Shown piece after piece: positions 37,001 through 49,000 of a DNA stretch of 64,000 nucleotides. A program made the translations under genes and the position numbers. The stretch spans positions 81,882,712 to 81,946,711 of the forward strand of contig JAVMKO010000009.1 in the NCBI GenBank assembly GCA_032164245.1, read 5' to 3'. Below the pieces are notes generated by a model that saw only the letters and a program-made list of their open reading frames with translations, ran no database searches and was not told the DNA's origin. The DNA is from Sternotherus odoratus. Its lineage: Eukaryota > Chordata > Testudines > Kinosternidae. Each line of letters begins with the position of its first letter. Positions within the stretch are counted from its first letter, which is position 1.

Positions 37001-40000
37001 GGAAGAGGATGTGGGTGAATCCGGGGTCTCAGTAGAGATCAATGGATGAGTCGTCCTGGGCACACTAACTGAGGTACTGGGTGTTGGCGTTGTGGAAGAG
37101 GATGTGGGTGAAGTCGTGGTCCCAGCAGAGATCAATGGGGGGGTCGTCCCGGGCACAGTAACTGAGGTACGGGGTGTTGGCGTTGTGGAAGAGGATGTGG
37201 GTGAAGTCGTGGTCCCAGCAGAGATCAATGGGTGGGTCGTCCCGGGCACAGTAACTGAGGTACTGGGTGTTGGCGATGTGGAAGAGGATGTGGGTGAAGC
37301 GGTGGTCTCAGCAGAGATCAATGGATCGGTCGTCCCGGGCACAGTAACGGAGGTATTGGGTGTTGGTGTTGTGGAAGTGGATGAGGGTGAAACAGGGGTC
37401 TCAGCAGAGATCAGTGGATGAGTCGTCCCGGTCACAGTAGCTGAAGTACTGGGTGTTGGCGTTGTGGAAGAGTATGTGGGTGAAGCTGTGGTCTCAGCAG
37501 AGATCAATGGATGAGTCGTCCCAGGCACAGTAACTGATGTACTAGGTGTTGGCGTTGTGGAAGAGGATGTTGGTGAAATCGTGGTCCCAGCAGAGACCAA
37601 TGGGTGGGTCGTCCCGGGGACAGTAACTGAGGTACTGAATGTTGGTGTTGTGGAAGTGGATGTGGGTGAAACAGGGGTCTCAGCAGAGATCAGTGGATGA
37701 GTCGTCCCGGGCACAGTAGCTGAGGTACTGGGTGTTGGCGTTGAGGAAGAGGATGTGGGTGAAGCTGTGGTCTCAGCAGAGATCAATGGATGAGTCGTCC
37801 CGGGCACATTAACCGAGGTACTGGGTGTTGGCGTTGTGGAAGAGGATGTGGGTGAAGTCGTGGTCCCAGCAGAGACAAATGGGTTGGTCGTCCCGGGCAC
37901 AGTAACTGAGGTACTGGGTGTTGGCTTTGTGGAAGAGGATGTGGGTGAAGTCGTGGTCCCAGCAGAGATCAATGGGTGGGTCGTCCCGGGCACAGTAACT
38001 GAGGTACTGGGTGTTGGTGTTCTGGAAGAGGATGTGGGTGAAGCCGTGGTCTCAGCAGAGATCAATGGATCGGTCGTCCCGGGCACAGTAACGGAGGTAA
38101 TGGGTGTTGGTGTTGTGGAAGTGGATGTGGGTGAAACAGGGGTCTCAGCAGAGATCAGTGGATGAGTCGTCCCGGGCACAGTAGCTGAAGTACTGGGTGT
38201 TGGCGTTGTGGAAGAGGATGTGGGTGAAGCTGTGGTCTCAGCAGAGATCAATGGATGAGTCGTCCCAGGCACAGTAACTGATGTACTAGGTGTTGGCTTT
38301 GTGGAAGAGGATGTTGGTGAAATCGTGGTCCCAGCAGAGACCAATGGGTGGGTCGTCCCGGGGACAGTAACTGAGGTACTGAATGTTGGTGTGGAAGTGG
38401 ATGTGGGTGAAACAGGGGTCTCAGCAGAGATCAGTGGATGAGTCGTCCCGGGCACAGTAGCTGAGGTACTGGGTGTTGGCGTTGAGGAAGAGGATGTGGG
38501 TGAAGCTGTGGTCTCAGCAGAGATCAATGGATGAGTCATCCCGGGCACATTAACCGAGGTACTGGGTGTTGGCGTTGTGGAAGAGGATGTGGGTGAAGTC
38601 GTGGTCCCAGCAGAGACCAATGGGTGGGTTGTCCCGGGCACAGTAACTGAGGTACTGAGTGTTGGGGTTGTGGAAGTGGATGTGGGTGAAACAGGGGTCT
38701 CAGCTGAGATCAGTGGCTGAGTCATCCCGGGCACATTAACTGAGGTACTGGGTGTTGGCGTTGTGAAAGAGGATGTGGGTGAAGTCGTGGTCCCAGCAGA
38801 GACCAATGGATGGGTCGTCCCGGGCACAGTAACTGAGGTACTAGGTGTTTGCGTTGTGGAAGAGGATGTGGGTGAAGCTGTGGTCTCATCAGAAATCAAT
38901 GGATGAGTCGTTCCGGGCACAGTAACGGTGGTACTGAGTGTTGGTGTTGTGGAAGTGGATGTGGGTGAAACAGGGGTCTCAGCAGAGATCAGTGGATGAG
39001 TCGTCCCGGGCTCAGTAACTGAGGTACTGGGTGTTGGAGTTGTGGAAGAGGATGTGGGTGAAGCCGTGGTCTCAGCAGAGATCAATGGATGAGTCGTCCC
39101 GGGCACAGTAACTGAGGTACTGGTTGTTGGTGTTGTGGAAGAGGATGTGGGTGAAGCCGTGGTCTCAGCAGAGATCATTGTATGGGTTGTCCCGGGCACA
39201 GTAACTGAGGTACTGGGTATTCGTGTTGTGGAAGAGGATGCGGGTGAAGTTGTGGTCTCAGCAGAGATCAATGGATGAGTCGTCCCAGGCACAGTAACTG
39301 AGGTACTGGGTGTTGGCGTTGTGGAAGAGGATGTGGGTGAAGTTGTGGTTCGAGCAGAGATCAATGTGGGAATCGTCCCAGGCACAGTAACTGAGGTACT
39401 GGGTGTTTGTCTTGTGGAAGAGGATATGGGTGAAGTTGTGGTCTCAGCAGAGATCAATGGATGAGTCGTCCCGGGCACAGTAACTGAGGTACTGGGTGTT
39501 GGTGTTGTGGAAGAGGAAGTGGGTGAAGTCGTGGCCTCAGCAGAGATCAATGGATGAGTAATCCCGGGCACACTACCTGAGGGACTGGGTGTTGCCGTTG
39601 TGGAAGAAGATATGGGTGAAGTCGTGGTCTCAGCAGAGATCAATGGATGCGTCATCCCGGGCACATTATGTGTAGTACTGGGCATTAGTGTTGAGGAAGA
39701 GGATGTGGGTGAAGCCGTGGTCCCAGCAGAGATCAATGGATGAGTCATCCCGGGCACAGTAACTGAGGTACTGGGTGTTGGTGTTGTGGAAGAGGATGTG
39801 GGTAAAGTCGTGGTCTCAGTAGAGATCAATGGATGAATCGTCCCGGGCACAGTAACTGAGGTACTGGGTGTCGGCGTTGTGGAGGAGGATGTGGGTGAAG
39901 TCGTGGTCTCATCAGAAATCAATGGATGAGTCGTCCCGGGCACAGTAACTGAGGTACTGAGTGTTGGTGTTGTGGAAGTGGATGTGGGTGAAACAGGGGT

Positions 40001-43000
40001 CTCAGCAGAGATCAGTGGATGAGTCGTCCCGGGCTCAGTAACTGAGGTACTGGGTGTTGGAGTTGTGGAAGAGGATGTGGGTGAAGCCGTGGTCTCAGTA
40101 GAGATCAATGGATGAGTCGTCCCAGGCACAGTAACTGAGGTACTGGGTGTTGGCGTTGTGGAGGAGGATGTGGGTGAAGTCGTGGTCCCAGCAGAGATCA
40201 ATGGGTGGGTCGTCCCGGGCACAGTAGCTGAGGTACAGGGTGTTGGCGTTGTGGAGGAGGATGTGGGTGAAGTTGTGGTCTCATCAGAAATCAATGGATG
40301 AGTCGTCCCGGGCACAGTAACTGAGGTACTGAGTGTTGGTGTTGTGGAAGTGGATGTGGGTGAAACAGGGGTCTCAGCAGAGATCAGTGGATGAGTCGTC
40401 CCGGGCTCAGTAACTGAGGTACTGGGTGTTGGAGTTGTGGAAGAGGATGTGGGTGAAGCCGTGGTCTCAGCAGAGCTCAATGGGTTGGTCGTCCCGGGCA
40501 CAGTAACTGAGGTACTGGGACTTGGCGTTGTGGAAGAGGATGTGGGTGAATCCGGGGTCTCAGCAGAGATCAGTGGATGAGTCGTCCCGGGCTCAGTAAC
40601 TGAGGGACTGGGTGTTGGCGTTGTGGAAGAGGATGTGGGTGAAGCCGTGGTGTCAGCAGAGATCAATGGATGGGTCGTCCCTGGCACAGTAACTGAGGGA
40701 CTGGGTCTTGGTGTGGAAGAGGATGTGGGTGAAGCCATGATCTCAGCAGAGATCAATGGATAGGTCGTCCCGGGCACAGTAACTGAGGTACTGGGTGTTG
40801 GCGTTGTGGAAGAGGATGTGGGTGAATCCGGGGTCTCAGTAGAGATCAATGGATGAGTCGTCCTGGGCACACTAACTGAGGTACTGGGTGTTGGCGTTGT
40901 GGAAGAGGATGTGGGTGAAGTCGTGGTCCCAGCAGAGATCAATGGGGGGGTCGTCCCGGGCACAGTAACTGAGGTACGGGGTGTTGGCGTTGTGGAAGAG
41001 GATGTGGGTGAAGTCGTGGTCCCAGCAGAGATCAATGGGTGGGTCGTCCCGGGCACAGTAACTGAGGTACTGGGTGTTGGCGATGTGGAAGAGGATGTGG
41101 GTGAAGCGGTGGTCTCAGCAGAGATCAATGGATCGGTCGTCCCGGGCACAGTAACGGAGGTATTGGGTGTTGGTGTTGTGGAAGTGGATGAGGGTGAAAC
41201 AGGGGTCTCAGCAGAGATCAGTGGATGAGTCGTCCCGGTCACAGTAGCTGAAGTACTGGGTGTTGGCGTTGTGGAAGAGTATGTGGGTGAAGCTGTGGTC
41301 TCAGCAGAGATCAATGGATGAGTCGTCCCGGGCACATTAACCGAGGTACTGGGTGTTGGCGTTGTGGAAGAGGATGTGGGTGAAGTCGTGGTCCCAGCAG
41401 AGACAAATGGGTGGGTCGTCCCGGGCACAGTAACTGAGGTACTGAGTGTTGGGGTTGTGGAAGTGGATGTGGGTGAAACAGGGGTCTCAGCTGAGATCAG
41501 TGGCTGAGTCATCCCGGGCACATTAACTGAGGTACTGGGTGTTGGTGTTGTGGAAGAGGATGTGGGTGAAGCCGTGGGCTCAGCAGAGATCAATGGATGA
41601 GTCGTCCCGGGCACAGTAATGGAGGTACTGAGTGTTGGTGTTGTGGAAGAGGATGTGGGTGAAACTATGGTCTCAGTAGAGATCAATGGATGAGTCGTCC
41701 CGGGCACATTAACTGAGGTATTGGGTGTTGGCGTTGTGGAAGAGGATGTGGGTGAAGTCATGGTCTCAGCAGAGATCAATGGGTTGGTCGTCCCGGGCAC
41801 AGTAACTGAGGTACTGGGTGTTGGTGTTCTGGAAGAGGATGTGGGTGAATCCGGGGTCTCAGCAGAGATCAGTGGATGAGTCGTCCCGGGCTCTGTAACT
41901 GAGGGACTGGGTGTTGGCGTTGTGGAAGAGGATGTGGGTGAAGCCGTGGTGTCAGCAGAGATCAATGGATGGGTCGTCCCGGGCACAGTAGCTGAGGTAC
42001 AGGGTGTTGGCGTTGTGGAAGAGGATATGGGTGAAGTCGTGGTCCCAGCAGAGACCAATGGATGAGTTGTCCCGGGCACAGTAACGGAGGTACTGAGTGT
42101 TGGTGTTGTGGAAGTGGATGTGGGTGAATCCGGGGTCTCAGCAGAGATCAGTGGATGAGTCGTCCCGGGCTCAGTAACTGAGGTACTGGGTGTTGGAGTT
42201 GTGGAAGAGGATGTGGGTGAAGCCGTGATCTCAGCAGAGATCAATGGGTTGGTCGTCCCGGGCACAGTAACTGAGGTACTGGGTGTTGGTGTTCTGGAAG
42301 AGGATGTGGGTGAATCCGGGGTCTCAGCAGAGATCAGTGGATGAGTCGTCCCGGGCTCAGTAACTGAGGGACTGGGTGTTGGTGTTCTGGAAGAGGATGT
42401 GGGTGAAGCCGTGGTGTCAGCAGAGATCAATGGATGGGTCGTCCCGGGCACAGTAGCTGAGGTACAGGGTGTTGGCGTTGTGGAAGAGGATATGGGTGAA
42501 GTCGTGGTCCCAGCAGAGACCAATGGATGAGTCGTCCCGGGCACAGTAACTGAGGTACTGAGTGTTGGTGTTGTGGAAGTGGATGTGGGTGAAAGAGGGG
42601 TCTCAGCAGAGATCAGTGGATGAGTCGTCCCGGGCTCAGTAACTGAGGTACTGCGTCTTGGCGTTGTGGAAGAGGATGTGGGTGAATTCGGGGTCTCAGC
42701 AGAGATCAGTGGATGAGTCGTCCCGGGCACAGTAACTGAGGTACTGGGTGTTGGTGTTCTGGAAGAGGATGTGGGTGAGGCCGTGATGTCAGCAGAGATC
42801 AATGGATGGGTCGTCCCGGGCACAGTAACTGAGGTACTGGGTGTTGGCGTTGTGGAAGAGGATGTGGGTGAATCCGGGGTCTCAGCAGAGATCAGTGGAT
42901 GAGTCGTCCCGGGCTCAGTAACTGAGGGACTGGGTGTTGGTGTTCTGGAAGAGGATGTGGGTGAGGCCGTGATGTCAGCAGAGATCAATGGATGGGTCGT

Positions 43001-46000
43001 CCCGGGCACAGTAACTGAGGTACTGGGTGTTGGCGTTGTGGAAGAGGATGTGGGTGAATCCGGGGTCTCAGCAGAGATCAGTGGATGAGTCGTCCCGGGC
43101 TCAGTAACTGAGGGACTGGGTGCTGGTGTTGTGGAAGAGGATGTGGGTGAAGCCATGGTGTCAGCAGAGATCAATGGATGGGTCGTCCCGGGCACAGTAA
43201 CTGAGGTACTGGGTGTTGGCATTGTGGAAGAGGATGTGGGTGAATCCGGGGTCTCAGCAGAGATCAGTGGATGAGTCGTCCCGGGCTCAGTAACTGAGTT
43301 ACTGGGTGTTGGAGTTGTGGAAGAGGATGTGGGTGAAGCCGTGGTCTCAGCAGAAATCAATGGATGAGTTGTCCCAGGCACAGTAACTGAGGTACTGGGT
43401 GTTGGTGTTATGTAAGAGGATGTGGGTGAAGCCGTGGCCTCAGCAGAGATCAATGGATGGGTCGTCCCGGGCATAATAACTGAGGGACTAGGTGTTGGCG
43501 TTGTGGAAGAGGATATGAGTGTAGGTTTGGTCCCACCAGGTTTAATCATTGATGTGGTCTCGGGTACTTGAGGTGTTGCGTTTGTAGTAGAGTATTCAGC
43601 TTCTGGCATCTCTGTTGCCTCAGGGACAGGTTCGGTTGTATAATGTACAGTAGTGTATCCAGGAACAGCTATGGTCGTGTCTTCAGTTGTTGTATCTCCA
43701 GTGGAAACTATGAAAGCAAAATGTTTTAAAATACATCTCAATCCAAATATAACAACCTTCATATGCAGACACTTCTTGACTGCAACCAGGAGTGCCCCGT
43801 TTTAGACTTGATCTTGCGAGGTGCTGAGCATCTTCAACCCCAGCTGAAAGCAACTCCTGGAGCTGACCAGCACCTTGCAGGATCAGCCCATTTGTACTAA
43901 TGAATCTTGTTAAGGAAAAATAACTTGTAGAAAACAAACTCATGTCATTGCAGGTAAGTAATTAACACTTAGGAATTACTTTTTAAGGCCAACAGGAATT
44001 GAAGATTTCAGGGTAGCTTTTCACACACACCAATATGTTGTAACCAAACACAGACTACATAACATACATGTAATGGCGCTGTGGAATATCAGACTCATTT
44101 GCTTAAGTTGTGTCCTCCTTGCTCTTCCGGGACATAGTTCAGTACTGTGCTAATCCAGTTCTATGCCTGTGTCACTCCATTGATTTAAATAGCATAAGAC
44201 TGGCATAAAATTAGAGTAATCCAGTGCTGAATCAGACTTCTGACCTCAGAAGACAGAGTGCTCAATCGATCTAAACTGACTTACACCAGCTGAGGAGATG
44301 GTGCTGTATGTTAAACAAGGTCTCTCTTTATGCTGAGCTTGTGTAACATTTATTGATATTAGATATATGGCCCAATTTACCACTGTTACACTCTAATTTC
44401 ACACCAGTGAAAACGAGGGCCGTCTTTCACTTTTCATTGCACGCTACCTAGAATCATATGCATTTTTACATGAAACGATAATAAATGGACATTTTTAGAA
44501 GTCTGTGTTACTATGGATGTAACGTGAATCAGGTACTTATCAGTGATGATCACTTTAACATTTACAGCCTTTGTTTCAAGAAAGGCACATACTTGGAGTG
44601 CTACCATTAGTAGATGTGGGTGGAAATAATGTAGTAGCAGCTGTTGATGATACTTCCTCTGAGCCTGTTGAGAAGATAAATAAAAGATGTAAAAATCTAT
44701 AGAGGCAAAATGAATATGCAAGAGAAAAGCTACTATAAAAGAGACTAAACTTCAGTCCTCTGTTGTACTGGTCATTGCTGTTCTTACTACGGGGACTGCT
44801 GCAAAACTACCACACCGAGGAACATACTTGTGCTCAGGTGGTGCCGATTACTCCAGGGATAACTGGATTACATAAGAGAGAAATGGGGAGTTGCAGAGTT
44901 CGGACCAAATTGGAAATCAGACTTTCTGTGGCAAAAGGATGATAAATTGGCTTCTAGTCTGGCTGCAGTAAGCCCTTTTCTTTTTCATGGCTCTGCATAC
45001 CTTTGTGCGTCCATCACCATGGTATCTGAGTCTTACTTCTTAGTGTGATCATGGCAGGTACAGAATAATAACACCTTCAATGCCTAATCTCTGGAAACCT
45101 CAGCTGGGCAAGCTCCAATCATGCCAACCACCACCATGGTGGCTGGCACTATAGAAAGGAGAATTTGCAATGACAATGAGCCAACCAACACAGAGGAATG
45201 ATAATGAAGATGTAGCAGATGGCAGGATGATAAGCAGATTCTGACTTTCTTTGAAGTGAACCAGAAGATTTGTTGTTACAAGGAGGAGGAGGAAGAATTG
45301 TTCTTAACCTCCGAGGATAGGACAAGATGCAATGGGCTTAAATTGCAGCAAGGGAGGTTTAGGTTGGAGTGGACTAACACTACAGCAACGGGAGGGATTT
45401 TCCTCTCACTGATCTACCTCCCTAAAATACCACCATGGCACAGCTAGTGAGCTCTGGTGTAGACATTACGTACGCCAATGGGAGAGCTCCCATCAATGTA
45501 GGTCATCCACCTTCCCAAGAGGTAGCTAGGTTGACGAAAGAATTCTTCCATTGACCTAGCACTGCCTACACTGGGGGTTAGGTCAGCATAGATACGCCTC
45601 TCTGGGGTGCGGCGCTGATGTAAGTTCCCAGTGTTGACCAGCCCTTATTGTTCATTTTATTTGTTAATAAAGTCAGACCTCAGCAAGAGATTAATTTTGA
45701 CTCTACACAGACTGCATGGCCTATGCCTTAGAGAAAATGGGAGGAGGGAGCGGGAGGGAATTTATAAGATTTCACAAAAGACCAGCTCGAGGGAAGAAAC
45801 AGTCACTGAAGCAGAACCATTCAATCAACATGCATCAAATTCAGTACTCACGGGCTCCAGCCCAAGCCTGAACGTCAGTACTCCAGTTTATAGCCCTGCA
45901 CCTCAGCTGTGCATGTTTTATTGCGGTGTAGACATACCCCACAATGACTCCTACGCAGAGTGAGACTGCCAGTCTCTGAATTTCCTCTGAGCGGAAAGAG

Positions 46001-49000
46001 GCATTAGAAAGTTCAAGCAGAGCAGCGCAATTGCACCAGTAAGGCAAAAAGTGTTGTGAGTGTGCTATTTTTTAAAATAATCAGTACCACCATGCAATGC
46101 ATCTACAGTGATTCAGTTCATTGCCATTTTCTGTTGAACATATGAGTTTATATGATCCATTTTGCTCGTCTGGCTGACGATGAGGCAAGTTGCATATGAA
46201 ATACAAAGACCTATCTGGTTTGACAAGGTGATTCATTTCAAGGATAATTAGCTGACTAATTCTCAGCTCTCTCCATTTGGAAAATAACATGAAAGCTTCC
46301 CAGGCGTATATAATGGGAATCCTTTATGCCATGTTATCATTAAACATTCAGAGGCCATGAATTTCACATTCTCTACTGCATTTTAGCCAGCTATCACTTT
46401 GTATTCAGAAAAGTCTCCTCCTGGAAGCTAACATTTCAGTTTAGCCAAGTCAGAAGCAAACACAGATTTCAGTCTGTGTTCTAACTGGAATTGTAAGTGT
46501 AGACATAGCCTCGGACAACATGAAGTCCAAACTCCAGTTTTCTCCCTTAGCTTGGTTGCTCCTAGAGTTCCATGCTCCAAGCTGATCAGCCGTTTCTTGG
46601 GTCCTCGTGGCCTCAGACTCAAAATCCCTCTTTCAGGAATCCCATTCTGGGGTCTCCTTGCTCCCTTTTCATATCCTTCAGCCTCTATAGCACTGGAAGG
46701 TTTTACAGGCCAGCTTCAGCCCCTGTCTTCAAGAGAGTCAGTCCTTTAACCCCTTCCTGTTCTTGTCTAGTGTGAGGGCCACTCCTCTTGGGAGTGTGTC
46801 CATGTTTTCAGTGTAATTCCAAGAATTGTTGAAAGTGGGAAACAATACTTTTAGGAATGAGATGTCTGTAATAACAGTGGAGCCACTTCACTCAGAATTG
46901 GCAAAGAACTGGATCTCCTTATTTCAATCCTCCAGTCAGTTGGTTGGAAAGACATAATGATGTACACCGCAGAGCAAGTATTACAGAATAGTCCAGCAGT
47001 CAGTCCACATCCTTGTTTCTGGCATTATCAGATGTCAGGGGAGTCAGTAGAATATTGCTCATGTAACCAAACCCCTAACCAAGAGACTGACTTCTTGTTG
47101 CTGCTCCCAGGAAGCAATAAAAAAACGAGACACCTTTTCACATAGTTCTTGATGGATCATAATATTGTGGTATAGTGAGGCATGTGCTTTGAGGGGTTGC
47201 TTTTGTTTATTCGGAGCTCTTGCTTCAGAGGGGCTAGTGCACTTCTGGAATGAAATTTGCTCTACTTCTATTTTCTCCCTTGACTCCAGGTTACTTTCTT
47301 CCAGCAGACTGCAGTAGGACAGTAACTTGAGTGACCAAAGAATTATTTGCTGCTCAGCTATTGGGAACAAATTGTCATATCCTCACTCCTCAGTCTTGAA
47401 TCAACCAACTACAAGACAACCCCAAACCTAGAAGCTCAGTATACAGGCCTTTGACCAGAGGGCATGCTTAAACCTTTCTATAAATGTGTTTGACACATAC
47501 AGCATGGGGATGAGAAACCAGAAAAATAACATAAGTAGAGGAACCCTAAGGGAAAGTGCTGTGCTTTTTTTCTCTACAGTGGCAAGACAAAACAAGGCAG
47601 TGGAAAACACATCCCCCAGTACCACAAGGGGATGTGAAATCTAGATGTTCTTAGCTATATTGTAGTCCTAAAATAAACCTGCGCTCTCTGAAATCCACAT
47701 CTTGCTAATACAAACCTCTGTCTCTGGTTTCATGTTGATTGCAGTAATGGAAGAAAAATTTTGTCTAACTATATTTCTCCCTTATAATCCTGTGGCTTGT
47801 AAAACATACACAGGAGTCAAATGGCTCCTGCCAGAGACATTATTCAACACCGTAACTCCAGGGAGTACAATAAGAATGACATCTCATAGGAAAAGCTTTT
47901 TGCTCTGCAAAACAGAATCCACATTCACCAAGGATTTTTTGTTTTAATATTTCAGAGATTTGTGAGTTTGGGTCTATGCTCTAAACAGCAACTGGCAAAC
48001 CAAAGAGCCTTACATTGAAATTTCACAAGGGGGTTCCCATAGCTTCCCCCCCACCCCTTAACTTATGCTCCAAGTCCATGGAAGCTTGGCTTAATACTCT
48101 CAGAGGGCCTGACACAGCAATGAATCATGGAATAAACATAAGATGGATGCTGCACAAAAGGTGCAGGTTCAAGCCCTAGGAGGGCCATATCAAGGCATGC
48201 ACCCAAAGCAGGGAGGATGAGTGTGTTTATAAAGGTGCAACCATATGCATAAAGTGGAAGAGGGAACCAGGAGTGAACACACATGAGTGCTGCAGTCATA
48301 TCTATAGGCTAATAAAGTGAGGAGGACTAGACACCCATCATCTGCCCCCAGTAACCGTGCCTGCACCTGTCAGGGCAAAGAGGACAACTTGCTCTCTGAG
48401 AGAGAAGGAACAGAAGAAGGTAAACTGGGTGCAAGCAAACTATGCACTTTAATTCGCCTAAATGTATAACATCTAGAAACAAAGAATATAGCCCATACTT
48501 GCGCAATTGGGGACTCTATCCTGGGACACACTGACCGGAAAAAAATTGAGGTCATGGTGGATAATCAGCTAAACATGAGCTCCAGTGGGATGCTGTGGCC
48601 AAAAAGACAAATGCGATCCTGGGGTGTGTAAAGTGGGAACATTGTGTAGCAGTAGAGAGGTTATTTTACCTCTGTATTTGGCACTACTGGAATATTGTGT
48701 CCAGTTCTGGTGCCCACAGTTCAAGAAGGATGTTGTTAAATTGGAGAGGATTCAAAGAGCCATTCAAAGAGAATGATTAAAGGATTAGTAAACATGCCTT
48801 AAAGTGATACTCAAGGTGCTCAATCTGTTTAGTTTAACAAAGAGAAGGTTAAGGGGTGGTTGATTATAGGCTAAAAGTACTGTACATGGGGAACAAATAT
48901 TTAATAACGGGCTCTTCAAGAAGAGAAAGTTATAACAAGATCCAGTAGTTGGAGGTTGAAGCTAGATAAAGCACACTGGAAATAAGGCATAAATTTATAA

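Noticed and set aside
28641..41228. Repeated plus-strand reading frames antisense to the mucin array (products like [17 protein letters not shown])
   Set aside because: They are the reverse frame of the 93-bp unit, start and stop wherever variant units happen to lack or contain a stop, and have no splice or promoter context.
27078..43525. CRISPR-like or satellite array
   Set aside because: Repeats are directly adjacent 93-bp coding units without unique spacers, inside a spliced eukaryotic exon.
45841..46047. Minus-strand frame next to a GTGAGT-like donor
   Set aside because: The sequence overlaps a probable MITE and the product does not resemble any part of the receptor.
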